NCBI GenBank assembly: GCA_903838675.1
Contig: CAILZI010000213.1
Coordinates: 92,347 to 156,346, forward strand
DNA length: 64,000 bases
Direction: 5' to 3'
DNA from: an uncultured Verrucomicrobiota bacterium
GTDB taxonomy: Bacteria > Verrucomicrobiota > Verrucomicrobiia > Verrucomicrobiales > Verrucomicrobiaceae
Position 1 is the first letter of the stretch. Every line of letters starts with the position of its first letter. Positions 34,417-43,136 of the stretch are shown piece after piece. A model generated the notes under the pieces. That model ran no database searches and had not been told where the DNA came from. It worked only from the letters and a program-made list of their open reading frames with translations. A program made the translations under genes and the position numbers.

Positions 34417-36072
34417 TTACTTCTTCCCACCCTTGATGAACTCCTCACGGCTCAGCGTCCCGCTGCCGTCCGTGTCAAATTTAGGGAAGCGTTTCGGCGC
34501 CTCGTCGGGGTCAGGCTGGTTGAGCAAAAACTCCTCCTTGGTGAGCTGGCCGTCCTTGTCCTTGTCGCGTTGATCAAACATCTTGCCCCGATCCTGCGCG
34601 GGCTTTTTAGGCGCAGCCTCCGGCTTGCTGGTCATCTGCGGTTTGGCCTCGGGATGCTGTGAGAGAAACTGGCGGAGAACGGTCACAACGGCAGGCTGCT
34701 CAGTCGCGAGATTCTTCGTTTCAGCAGGATCGGCTTCGTAGTCGTACAGTTCAAGAATGGCCGTGTCCGGCGCAGCGCCGGGCTTTTTCCATTCCACAAG
34801 ACGATGACGCTGAGTGCGGATCGCCCGACCGATCAAACCGCCCCCGCGCGGATAAACATGGATGACATGATCACGCACGGCGGCTGCAGGATTTTGCAGC
34901 ACTTCGGCAAAGCTGCGCCCATCACCCTGCGGAGGAGCAGGAAGCTGTGCGAGCTCAGCCAGCGTGGGGTAGATGTCGCAGGATTCAATCAGCGCCTGCG
35001 TGCGCGCCGGATGAATGCCCGGTGCTGCGACGATGACAGGAATGCGCGCCGCCTGCTCGTAGTTCGTGTGCTTGCACCACATGCCGTGGTCACCGAGGTG
35101 CCAGCCATGATCGCCCCAGAGCACGATGATCGTGTTGCCAGCCATGCCGCTCGCATCCAGGGCATCGATCACTTTGCCAAGCTGCGCATCCATGTAGCTC
35201 GTGGCCGCATGGTAGCCGTGGATGAGGTGAATGGCCTGCTCCTGCGTCAGCGGGCCTTGCTCCGGTATGTCCCGGTACTGGCGCAGCTCACCCCAGGTCG
35301 TCGGCGCAAATTCAGGCGCACCTGCAGGCGCTGTTTGCAATGCGGGCAGCTTGAAGGAGGACGGATCATAGAGATCCCAGTACTTCTTTGGTGCCACAAA
35401 AGGCAGATGCGGTTTCAAAAAACCCACGGCGAGAAAAAAAGGCACATCAGGCTTCTGCTTCGCCGCTTCGAGACGTTTCACCGCCTCATCCGCGATCACG
35501 CCGTCCCCATAGCGGTTGTCAGGCACATCGGCGGACTCAGTGGCTGAGCCGCGCGGCAGCTTCCAGGCCTCCGTCTTGTTTTCAAACAGCGCCTGCTCCC
35601 GAGTGGAGTCGGGCAGGTTGTTTTCCTTCAGCGCGTAGCCGATCGTCTGCGGCGTGAAGTGCGGCACGCTCCAGGAGGCCACGTCGTTCACATTGCCATG
35701 CCCCACATGGTAGATCTTGCCAAGAGCCTCCGCGTGGTAGCCGTTCGCCTTGAAGTGCTGCGGCAGCGTCACCGCATTCGGCGCGGCCTTGCGGAAGTTG
35801 GTGCTCAGCTCATAGATCCCCAGTGACTGCGGCCTCAGCCCCGTGAGCAGCGCATTGCGCGAAGGCGAGCACACCGCCTGATTGCAATACGCCTTTTCAA
35901 ACAGCACGCCCCGTTTGGCTAGACGGTCAATGTTCGGCGATTTCACCACGGTATCGCCGTAGCAGCCCAGCAGCGGCTTCAAGTCATCCACGCAGATGAG
36001 CAGGACGTTGGGCTTTGCAGCAGCAAAGAGCGAAGGGCAAAGAATGCAGAAAAAAAAGGCGAGGCGAAACAT
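34417..36072 (-). CDS. Sulfatase with a C-terminal EF-hand pair
   Basis: A 551-residue secreted sulfatase. The ATG at 36072 gives the signal peptide MFRLAFFFCILCPSLFAAA. The active-site motif CSPSR (Cys converted to formylglycine by a maturase not encoded here) is near residue 70. Metal ligands are in LLICVDDLKP and VLWGDHGWHLGDHGMW. The sequence resembles iduronate-2-sulfatase-like S1 members of PVC bacteria. The last 60 residues hold two EF-hand loops (DKDKDGQLTKEE and DTDGSGTLSREE), an extra calcium-binding module. It acts outside the cytoplasm on a sulfated glycan or similar substrate. Confidence 0.9.
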   Translation of the reverse strand: MFRLAFFFCILCPSLFAAAKPNVLLICVDDLKPLLGCYGDTVVKSPNIDRLAKRGVLFEKAYCNQAVCSPSRNALLTGLRPQSLGIYELSTNFRKAAPNAVTLPQHFKANGYHAEALGKIYHVGHGNVNDVASWSVPHFTPQTIGYALKENNLPDSTREQALFENKTEAWKLPRGSATESADVPDNRYGDGVIADEAVKRLEAAKQKPDVPFFLAVGFLKPHLPFVAPKKYWDLYDPSSFKLPALQTAPAGAPEFAPTTWGELRQYRDIPEQGPLTQEQAIHLIHGYHAATSYMDAQLGKVIDALDASGMAGNTIIVLWGDHGWHLGDHGMWCKHTNYEQAARIPVIVAAPGIHPARTQALIESCDIYPTLAELAQLPAPPQGDGRSFAEVLQNPAAAVRDHVIHVYPRGGGLIGRAIRTQRHRLVEWKKPGAAPDTAILELYDYEADPAETKNLATEQPAVVTVLRQFLSQHPEAKPQMTSKPEAAPKKPAQDRGKMFDQRDKDKDGQLTKEEFLLNQPDPDEAPKRFPKFDTDGSGTLSREEFIKGGKK

Positions 36073-36120
36073 GGCTGGTGAGAACGCCAATCGGCCCCCA
36101 GGCTTTCGCTGAATCGCACC

Positions 36121-36444
36121 CTACTCCGGCAGCTTGTCGAAATGAAACTGGCAGCAGCCCAGGTCGAGCGTGTTGGAATTCCGTGCGAGTTTTTCACTGA
36201 ACGCTTCCGCCAGAGCATAGATCCGCTGCTGTCCATGCTTCTCCACCTCGAGCAGTCCTGCTTCCTTGAGCACACGCAGATGCTTCGAGACATTGTACGG
36301 CGTGACATTCAGAGCTTCACACAGCTCGGTGACCGGCTTCGCACCACCGATGAGCAGACGCACCAGCCGCAGACGTGTCGGCTCTCCCAGCGCGCGCATG
36401 GCGGTGAGGCAGTCGAATGAACGTGTCACGGTGCGTGAGGGCAT
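36121..36444 (-). CDS. ArsR/SmtB-family transcriptional regulator
   Basis: A 107-residue winged-helix repressor: ALGEPTRLRLVRLLIGGAKP, the recognition helix region NVTPYNVSKHLRVLKEAGLL and the wing VEKHGQQRIYALAE. Cysteines are at 12, 42 (in ELCEAL where classical ArsR has ELCVCDL) and a vicinal pair at 97-98 near the C-terminus (LDLGCCQF). Such pairs can bind As(III) or another thiophilic ion, or sense persulfide. The ATG at 36444 is chosen over an upstream one because the fold begins just after it. It is divergent from the TonB receptor and its likely operator sits between them. Confidence 0.88.
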   Translation of the reverse strand: MPSRTVTRSFDCLTAMRALGEPTRLRLVRLLIGGAKPVTELCEALNVTPYNVSKHLRVLKEAGLLEVEKHGQQRIYALAEAFSEKLARNSNTLDLGCCQFHFDKLPE

Positions 36445-36507
36445 GCAGGGATGTTTAGCAGATCGCCGTACTCCCGCAAGAATCCCGAAGCGCACAGGTT
36501 AAAATAA

Positions 36508-36529
36508 TAATTGCCAATATGCGCAAATA
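36508..36529. promoter_or_regulatory. Putative ArsR operator before the TonB receptor gene
   Basis: An imperfect inverted repeat TAATTGC-N8-GCAAATA lies 18 bp before the TonB-receptor start and 63 bp before the ArsR start. The right part TATGCGCAAATA is identical over 12 bp to the repeat at 48269-48290. Position, symmetry and recurrence fit an ArsR-family operator controlling both divergent genes. Confidence 0.7.
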
Positions 36530-36547
36530 AGATAAAGCACGCGCGCC

Positions 36548-38737
36548 ATGACTCTCCCGAACTCATCCCTGCGTTGTGGGCTGCCACGTCTCCTTGCCGT
36601 GACCGCCTTGATGTCCACCTGCTCCGCCTTCGCTCAGCAGGCAGACACAAAAAAAGACGACAAAACCAAGCCGGTCGATCTCAGTGAGATTGTAATCTCC
36701 GCGCCGAAGCTCTCCACCAAGAGTCTGCTCGAAGCTCCCATCAGTGCCACAGTGACGACTGGGAAGACGATTCAGGACGCCGGGATGACCACCGTGAAGG
36801 ACGCAGCTCTGTATGCGCCGAACACCTACTTCACCGAGTTCAGTGCGCGTCAGACCAGCTCTCCACGCATGCGTGGTATCGGCGGCTCGCCCACCAATCC
36901 GAGTGTCACGACCTACATGGACGGTGTCCCGCAGACCAATGGCAACTCCTCCAGCCTCACGCTGATCGACGTCGATCAGATCGACTTCGTGCGTGGACCG
37001 GTCGGCGCGCTGTTTGGCCGCAACACCGCAGGGGGTCTGGTCAACATCACCAGCCGCAAGCCCACGATGAAGGGCTGGGAGGGCGAGGCGCAGACCACGA
37101 TCGGCAATTACAACCTGCAGGATTACCGTGCGCGGGTCAGCGGTGCCATTGTGGAGGACGTGCTGGGCTTCAGTTTCATGGGCGGTTACAATCAGCGTGA
37201 CGGCTACACCAAGAACACCGTGAACAACCAGCCGATCGACAATCGCGGCTCCTGGTTCGGCAAGTCGCAGTTCCTTTGGACGCCGGACAAGCGCTTGGAA
37301 GTGCGTTTGATCCTTGCGGGTCAAAGTGATCGGGACGGTGATTACGCCCTGAATGATCTGGGTCAGTTGCGCACCACACCGTTTCGATCGGCCCGTGACA
37401 CCGTTGGCTTCGTCAAGCGTAACGTGCTCATGCCGACGCTTCAGGCGACCTGGCATGCCGACTCGTTCGACATCACCTCCATCACCGGTCTGGTGTGGTG
37501 GAAAACCGTAAACGTCACGGACCTCGACTACTCCACTGCCCAGGCTTTCCCGGGTGCCGGCCCCCTGCTGGTACGCAACAATCAGGAACGCCAGGCCACC
37601 TGGTCTCAGGAGTTCCGCTTCTCTAATTCTAAAGGCAAGCCGGTGACGATCTGCGATTCGGCTTTCTTTACCTGGCAGGCAGGTGCGTTCTTCTTCGATC
37701 AGACCTACAATCAGACGACTCAGCAAGTTCTTTCGATTGGTGCACCCTTTTACACCAACACCAGCGCTGGCCTGCACGATCAAGGCATGGGCCTGTATGC
37801 ACAGTCCACGTTCACCCTCTGGAGCAAGCTGGACGTCACAGGCGGCATGCGCTGGGACTATGAAAATAAAACAGGCAACCTTACGAGCAGTAGCACGCTT
37901 ACTGGGCTTGTTGCTGCTTCACACAGAGCCCGTTCCTTCAATTATGCCACTCCGCAGGCGGCCGTCTCCTACCGATTCACCCCGGACCTCATGGCTTATC
38001 TTGGTTTCTCCGGTGGCTACAAGGCGGGCGGCTACAACACAGCCGCCTTGACTGGACCGACCGACTACCAGCAGGAACGCAGTTGGAACTACGAAATGGG
38101 AGTCAAGGGTCGCGCGCTCCAGGAAAAACTGGGCTTCCAGCTCGCCTTCTACTATACGGATTGGAAAAACCTCCAGCTCAACACCCCGAACGGCACCGCT
38201 CCTGCGCAGTATAACATCGTCAATGCCGGTAATGCCGCTTCCAAAGGCATCGAACTCTCCCTCAATTATCAGGCAACTTCCAGTTGGACGCTGTTTGGCA
38301 GTGCTGGCCTGCAGACCGCACGGTTTTTGTCTGGCAGCACCGATACTAATCCTCTCATCGGTCCTATCGGAACCCAGGTCGGCATCGGCGGCAACAAAAT
38401 CCCCTACACTCCGAACTACACCGCTGCTGTCGGCAGCCAGTATAACTGGGAACTGAGCCGTGGCTGGACCCTCTATGCGCGTGGTGATGTGCAGTTCATG
38501 GGCGGTTTCGTTTATGACAGCGTCAACGGCGCTGGTCAGAGCGCCTACACGCTGGCGAACTTCCGCGTCGGCCTGCGCAGGGAGACTTGGTATAGCGAAT
38601 TTTTCGTGAACAACGCTTTCAACACTCATTACATTCCCATTGCCATTCCGTTCGCAGGCGGACTTGCCGCTTCCGGTTACATCGGTGAAATGGGTGCGCC
38701 GCTTACCTGCGGGGTGCGCGCAGGCATCAAATTTTAG
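36548..38737 (+). CDS. TonB-dependent outer-membrane receptor
   Basis: A 729-residue receptor with a signal peptide (ALMSTCSAFA), a likely TonB box (LSEIVIS, about 42-48) and a plug domain (MRGIGGSPTNPSVTTYMDGV, then IDFVRGPVGALFGRNTAGG). A 22-strand barrel follows and ends in the usual aromatic Phe. It resembles the FyuA/siderophore type (FSARQTSSPRMRGIGG). In the outer membrane it would import a large or scarce ligand using TonB energy. It is the first gene of a cluster with PhyH, MFS and the ArsI-CobW fusion and has an ArsR-type operator in front. No siderophore biosynthesis genes are nearby, so the ligand may be an organic arsenic, sulfur or metal compound. Confidence 0.92.
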   Translation: MTLPNSSLRCGLPRLLAVTALMSTCSAFAQQADTKKDDKTKPVDLSEIVISAPKLSTKSLLEAPISATVTTGKTIQDAGMTTVKDAALYAPNTYFTEFSARQTSSPRMRGIGGSPTNPSVTTYMDGVPQTNGNSSSLTLIDVDQIDFVRGPVGALFGRNTAGGLVNITSRKPTMKGWEGEAQTTIGNYNLQDYRARVSGAIVEDVLGFSFMGGYNQRDGYTKNTVNNQPIDNRGSWFGKSQFLWTPDKRLEVRLILAGQSDRDGDYALNDLGQLRTTPFRSARDTVGFVKRNVLMPTLQATWHADSFDITSITGLVWWKTVNVTDLDYSTAQAFPGAGPLLVRNNQERQATWSQEFRFSNSKGKPVTICDSAFFTWQAGAFFFDQTYNQTTQQVLSIGAPFYTNTSAGLHDQGMGLYAQSTFTLWSKLDVTGGMRWDYENKTGNLTSSSTLTGLVAASHRARSFNYATPQAAVSYRFTPDLMAYLGFSGGYKAGGYNTAALTGPTDYQQERSWNYEMGVKGRALQEKLGFQLAFYYTDWKNLQLNTPNGTAPAQYNIVNAGNAASKGIELSLNYQATSSWTLFGSAGLQTARFLSGSTDTNPLIGPIGTQVGIGGNKIPYTPNYTAAVGSQYNWELSRGWTLYARGDVQFMGGFVYDSVNGAGQSAYTLANFRVGLRRETWYSEFFVNNAFNTHYIPIAIPFAGGLAASGYIGEMGAPLTCGVRAGIKF

Positions 38738-38814
38738 TCTGTTAAAGTTGGTGCAATGGCGGTTGATGGCGCTCTCACGCTGTCAGCCGCCGTTGTGCGT
38801 TCACTCTTCTTCCC

Positions 38815-39576
38815 ATGCCTCTCACTCCAGAACAAATCGCCGACTATCATCGTGATGGCTTCGTCACGGCACACGGTGTCTTTGCCGCCCATGCCGCCGA
38901 ACTTCAAAACGAAGCTGCATGCCTCACAGGACTCACTCCGCTCATCGACGTGAACAACATTCGCTGCCGCTGGCAGGACCATGCGGAGACCGGAGAATGC
39001 CGCTTCGACTGTTTCGATCCGGTCATCGACATCAGCCCTGTGTGCGAACGCATCGCCCGCTCTCCTTTGCTGAGCGACATGGCCGCCCAGCTCTACGGCG
39101 AGCCCGCCTTCCTCTTCAAAGACAAGCTCATCTTCAAGCCATCGGGTGCCAAGGGCTACGACATGCATCAGGACTACATCTCCTGGGAGAGTTTCCCCGA
39201 GTCCTTTCTCACCGTCATCGTTGCCATCGATCCTTCGGATGCCTCCAGCGGCGCCACCGAAGTCTTCCCCGGCTACCATCAGCAGGGCTGCATGAGCCCG
39301 CGTGATGGCATGTACCACACCCTGAAGGACGATCAGGTGGATCTCACCAAAGGCGTCGTGCTGGAACTCCAGCCCGGAGACGTCGCCTTCTTCAGCGGCT
39401 TCACCCCTCACCGCTCCGCACCGAACAAATCCCCTCACTCCCGCCGCCTGCTCTACCTCAGCTTCAATGCCGCACGTGATGGCGGCGACGTCCGCACCGC
39501 CCATTACGCCTTCTTCCACGAGTGGCTCCAGGAGCGCTACGCCGAGTACGGCAAGACCGAGACCTACTTCCGATGA
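38815..39576 (+). CDS. Phytanoyl-CoA dioxygenase (PhyH) family oxygenase
   Basis: A 253-residue Fe(II)/2-oxoglutarate-dependent oxygenase. The iron-binding triad is visible as H118-x-D120 (MHQDYISW) and H199 (FTPHRSAPN), with a downstream Arg (SRRLLYLSF) for 2-oxoglutarate. The N-terminus (PLTPEQIADYHRDGFVTAHG) is typical of PhyH. Family members hydroxylate small molecules such as phytanoyl-CoA, ectoine or phosphonates. The gene is 77 bp after the TonB receptor and overlaps the MFS start as ATGA, so it probably modifies the compound imported by that system. Confidence 0.9.
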   Translation: MPLTPEQIADYHRDGFVTAHGVFAAHAAELQNEAACLTGLTPLIDVNNIRCRWQDHAETGECRFDCFDPVIDISPVCERIARSPLLSDMAAQLYGEPAFLFKDKLIFKPSGAKGYDMHQDYISWESFPESFLTVIVAIDPSDASSGATEVFPGYHQQGCMSPRDGMYHTLKDDQVDLTKGVVLELQPGDVAFFSGFTPHRSAPNKSPHSRRLLYLSFNAARDGGDVRTAHYAFFHEWLQERYAEYGKTETYFR

Positions 39577-40766
39577 GCGATCCCAAACACTCCACCCCCG
39601 CCGTCTGGACGCAGGTCATAGCCGGTGCCCTGCTCATGCTCGCCACGCTGCCCGGCCGATCACAGGGCCTGGGCCTCATCACCGAACCACTATTGAACGA
39701 TCTGCAGCTCTCACGCGACAGCTATGCTCAGATCAATCTCTGGGCCACGCTCGGCGGCGCCTTGGCCTGCCTGCCTGTGGGGGCGTGGCTGGACCGTTGC
39801 GGGCTTAAAAACGGAGCACTCATTCTGCTGCCAGCACTGGCCATCATCGTCCTTGTGATGAGCGGCATGCACGTGGCTGCCATGGGTCTGTTCATTCTGG
39901 TTTTCCTCACGCGTGCTTTCGGCCAGGGCGCCATGTCCGTGCTGAGTCTCGCCGTGGCCGGCCGTGCCTTCAAACACAAGTCCGGTGCCGCCGCAGGCTC
40001 ATACGCGGTGCTGATGTCCGTGCTCTTCATGGTCGCCTTCGTCATCGTCGGCGGCGTGGTGCATGATTCCGGCTGGCGCATCGCCTGGGGTGGCATCGGC
40101 ATCGGTCTGCTTGTAATGATGCCCGTCGCACTCTGGCTGCGCAACACCAGCGCCGAGAAGCAGGAGGAGGCTGGCACTGACGAGGATCTCACTCTGGCTC
40201 AATCCATACGCATTCCCGCCTTCTGGGCCTACGCTGCAGGCATTGCAGCCTTCGCCGCCATTTCGTCAGCCACGGGCTTGTTCAATCAAGCTCTGCTGGC
40301 AGAGCGCGGCTTTGATCAAAAGATGGCCTATCAGTTCCTCGCCGGTTCAGCCATGATCGCTCTGCTCGGCCAGATGATCTGTGGCGCTGGTCTCCGCTGG
40401 CTGCCCATCCGCTTCTGGCTGGGTGGGGCATTGATCGTACAAGCAGCCGCACTGGCCTCCTACATGTTCATCCAAACCAGCGCTGGCATGTGGACCCTCG
40501 CAGCCCTTATGGGACTCTCTGGCGGCATCATCACCGTCGCCTTTTTCGCCATCTGGGGCGACTCCTTTGGCAAACGCCACCTCGGGAGGATTCAAGGCGT
40601 CGCACAGATGTGTACCGTGCTCGCCTCCGCACTCGGCCCCCTGCTGCTGGAGCGTGGCGCGGGATTTTTGCACGGTTACGCAAATACGCTGATGATTGCG
40701 GCTCCGATGTGCGTTCTACTCGGCCTTCTGGTGCTGACCTTGCGTCCGCGCCCGTCTGCCGCATGA
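39573..40766 (+). CDS. MFS transporter in the ArsR-linked cluster
   Basis: A 397-residue, 12-helix major facilitator. It shows LPVGAWLDRCGLKNGALILL (MFS loop 2-3), FLTRAFGQGAMSVLSLAVAG, and a second half starting near 208 with IRIPAFWAYAAGIAAFAAIS. The type resembles oxalate/formate or monocarboxylate-like MFS members with 12 helices. It overlaps both neighbours as ATGA, so it is translated together with the PhyH oxygenase and the ArsI-CobW fusion. Inner-membrane uptake or efflux of the substrate or product is likely; the direction cannot be read from sequence. Confidence 0.88.
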   Translation: MSDPKHSTPAVWTQVIAGALLMLATLPGRSQGLGLITEPLLNDLQLSRDSYAQINLWATLGGALACLPVGAWLDRCGLKNGALILLPALAIIVLVMSGMHVAAMGLFILVFLTRAFGQGAMSVLSLAVAGRAFKHKSGAAAGSYAVLMSVLFMVAFVIVGGVVHDSGWRIAWGGIGIGLLVMMPVALWLRNTSAEKQEEAGTDEDLTLAQSIRIPAFWAYAAGIAAFAAISSATGLFNQALLAERGFDQKMAYQFLAGSAMIALLGQMICGAGLRWLPIRFWLGGALIVQAAALASYMFIQTSAGMWTLAALMGLSGGIITVAFFAIWGDSFGKRHLGRIQGVAQMCTVLASALGPLLLERGAGFLHGYANTLMIAAPMCVLLGLLVLTLRPRPSAA

Positions 40767-42976
40767 GCACCTCCGTCCGTAAATTTCACCTCTCTCTCAA
40801 CGTCTCCGACCTCAACCGCTCGGTGGCCTTTTACCGTGTGCTGTTCGGCCTCGATCCCGCCAAGCATCACGCCGACTACGCCAAATTCGAAGTCGAATCA
40901 CCACCCACGGTGTTCTCTCTCATCCCCGGCCGCGCTGGCGCTGGCGGCTCGCTCAATCACGTCGGCCTTTGCCTGCTCGATTCCGAAGAACTCGTCGCCA
41001 TTCAGATGCGCCTGGAGCAGGCCGGGCACAAAACCCTCCGCGAAGACGGCGTCGCCTGCTGCTATTCCCGCCAGACCAAATTCTGGGTGCGCGATCCCGA
41101 TGGCGTTCTCCTCGAACTCTACGTCTTCCACGAAGACCTCGACGATCACGGGGACCACCATTCTCCCGAAAGCGAACTGCCCACCCTCATGGGCGGCGAC
41201 ACCGAGGCCGTCGCTCCTCCGGTGACGTGGACCCACCGTCTCGGCGAAGCCCTCACCCTGCCACTCGCGCAGGATGTCTTCAGCGTGCAGGAAGTCGTGC
41301 TGGAAGGCACTCTCAACGCCACCAGCATTGATCTCCCCGCTCTGCTCAAAGACGCCCTGCGCATTCTTAAACCCGGCGGCACCGTTTCCCTGCACGGCCT
41401 CGTCGCAGATCGCCCGTTGGCAGACCCTTCTCCACCCTTGCCCGGTCCCGCTGCAGCAGTGCAGCACGTCCCAGATTTCCCCACCCTCGTGCCCCTGCTG
41501 CACGAGGCCGGCTTTCGTAATGCGCGTTTCACCAAGCTCTCCGAAAAAGGTTACTTCGAGGCCGAAGGCGTGCCGCTGCGTGAGGTCCTCCTCAGCGCCG
41601 TAAAGCCCGGCTTCCGCTCCGCCAAAAAAGATCAAACCGTCGTCTATCTCGGCCCGCAGAGCGCCATGGAAGACGACTTTGGCAATCGTTTCATCAAAGG
41701 CAGCCCGGTCGCTCTCAACCTGCACGACTGGCTCTCGCTGAAAAACACCGCTGCATCATCGTTTGCGCTGTTGCAGCCGCTTGTCGAAACTCCCAATCTC
41801 CCTACCCACCCCATGTCCTCCAAAGCACGTTACATCATGATCGGCGGTTTCCTCGGCGCAGGAAAAACCACCACTGTCGGTCGTCTCGCCAAGCATCTCA
41901 GCGATCAAGGACTCCGGGTCGGCCTCATCACCAACGACCAGGCAGGCGGCCTCGTCGATACCAAGCTTCTGCGCGGCCAGGGCTATGCCACCGAGGAAAT
42001 CGCCGGCGGCTGCTTCTGCTGCCGTTTCAATACCCTCGTCGATGCCGCCAGCAAACTCGCCAACGATGCCAAGCCCGATGTCTTCATCGCCGAGCCCGTG
42101 GGCAGTTGCACCGATCTCGTCGCCACCGTCACCTATCCGCTGCGCCGCATGTATGGAGACGCCTTCACCGTCGCCCCGCTCAGCGTTCTCGTGGACCCCA
42201 TCCGCGCCCGCCGTGTCTTCGGCCTGGATCAAGGCGGCACCTTCTCCGCCAAGGTGGCCTACATCTTCAAAAAGCAGCTCGAAGAGGCCGACATCATCGT
42301 CATCAGCAAAAGCGATCTCATCGATGACGCCCAGCGCGAGGAATTGCGCACGGTTCTCGCCAAAGAATTTCCCCTGGCCAAGATCGTTACCGCCTCGCCA
42401 CGCCAGGAAACCGGCCTCGATGAACTCTTCGCCAGCCTCATGACAAACGAGCAGGCCCGCCGCAATCCCATGGCCGTCGATTACGAAGTCTACGCCGACG
42501 GCGAAGCCCTCCTTGGCTGGCTCAATGCCACGGTGACGCTGAAAGCAGACGACGAGTTTGACGCCAACGCCTTTCTCAAACAGCTCGCCTTGATCGTTCA
42601 GGCGCGTCTCCAGCAGAATGGTGCCGAGATCGCCCATTTCAAAATGACCTTCAGTCCCGACGACGGCATCGGCGGCGAACTCGCCAGCATCAATCTCGTT
42701 CGCAGCGACTACGTCGCCGAGCTCGGCATGGAGCTCGACGAGCCCACCACCGGCGGTCAGTTGATCGTGAATCTCCGCGCCGAAGCCGACCCCGCTTCAC
42801 TGATGGACGCCGTGAAGGACGGCCTCGCCGAAACCACGCTGAATTTCTTCGGCCTCAAGGCCACCATCGATCACGAAGAACACTTTCGCCCCGGCAAACC
42901 CACCCCCACCCACCGCGATGGCGAAGTGGTCATGGAAACCAAAGGCGGCTGCATACCCGGCAGCGGCTGCTGCTAA
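40763..42976 (+). CDS. Fusion: ArsI/CadI-like VOC domain, methyltransferase-like remnant, CobW-type GTPase
   Basis: One uninterrupted frame of 737 residues. Residues 5-122 form a VOC domain of the ArsI/CadI type, with candidate metal ligands H9, H66 and E118 and a vicinal pair C99-C100 in GVACCYSRQ; known ArsI proteins use such a pair for C-As bond cleavage. Residues about 150-315 look like the C-terminal half of a SAM methyltransferase (ALRILKPGGTVSLHG, LLHEAGFRNARFTKL) without the SAM-binding half. Residues 351-737 form a G3E GTPase with Walker A GGFLGAGKTTT, CxCC C417/C419/C420 (GGCFCCRF), ISKSDLID and a Cys-rich end (C730, C736, C737). An internal ATG at 41813 could also yield the GTPase alone. 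It overlaps the MFS stop as ATGA. Confidence 0.85.
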   Translation: MSTSVRKFHLSLNVSDLNRSVAFYRVLFGLDPAKHHADYAKFEVESPPTVFSLIPGRAGAGGSLNHVGLCLLDSEELVAIQMRLEQAGHKTLREDGVACCYSRQTKFWVRDPDGVLLELYVFHEDLDDHGDHHSPESELPTLMGGDTEAVAPPVTWTHRLGEALTLPLAQDVFSVQEVVLEGTLNATSIDLPALLKDALRILKPGGTVSLHGLVADRPLADPSPPLPGPAAAVQHVPDFPTLVPLLHEAGFRNARFTKLSEKGYFEAEGVPLREVLLSAVKPGFRSAKKDQTVVYLGPQSAMEDDFGNRFIKGSPVALNLHDWLSLKNTAASSFALLQPLVETPNLPTHPMSSKARYIMIGGFLGAGKTTTVGRLAKHLSDQGLRVGLITNDQAGGLVDTKLLRGQGYATEEIAGGCFCCRFNTLVDAASKLANDAKPDVFIAEPVGSCTDLVATVTYPLRRMYGDAFTVAPLSVLVDPIRARRVFGLDQGGTFSAKVAYIFKKQLEEADIIVISKSDLIDDAQREELRTVLAKEFPLAKIVTASPRQETGLDELFASLMTNEQARRNPMAVDYEVYADGEALLGWLNATVTLKADDEFDANAFLKQLALIVQARLQQNGAEIAHFKMTFSPDDGIGGELASINLVRSDYVAELGMELDEPTTGGQLIVNLRAEADPASLMDAVKDGLAETTLNFFGLKATIDHEEHFRPGKPTPTHRDGEVVMETKGGCIPGSGCC

Positions 42977-43136
42977 GCCGGGACCGCGGCACTCCGATGC
43001 CGCCTCTGGCCCTCCAAGCCTTGGCGCAAAATTCAGCCGTTCCCCTCCGCCTCACGGCGTTTTGAAACGGCCCAACCCTGGGAATTCCGCAAGCAATGCC
43101 ACAAGAATGGCGTAGCCTCTGCTTCCCCCACGAAGC

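Noticed and set aside
40490..40762. Extending the ArsI-CobW fusion upstream to 40490
   Set aside because: That part overlaps the end of the MFS gene in another frame, is Arg-rich without homology, and the ATG at 40763 forms the usual ATGA overlap.
36121..42976. Calling the ArsR cluster a normal siderophore uptake locus
   Set aside because: There is no Fur-like box, no siderophore synthesis or ABC ferric importer, and the regulator is ArsR-type with an ArsI-like enzyme in the same operon.
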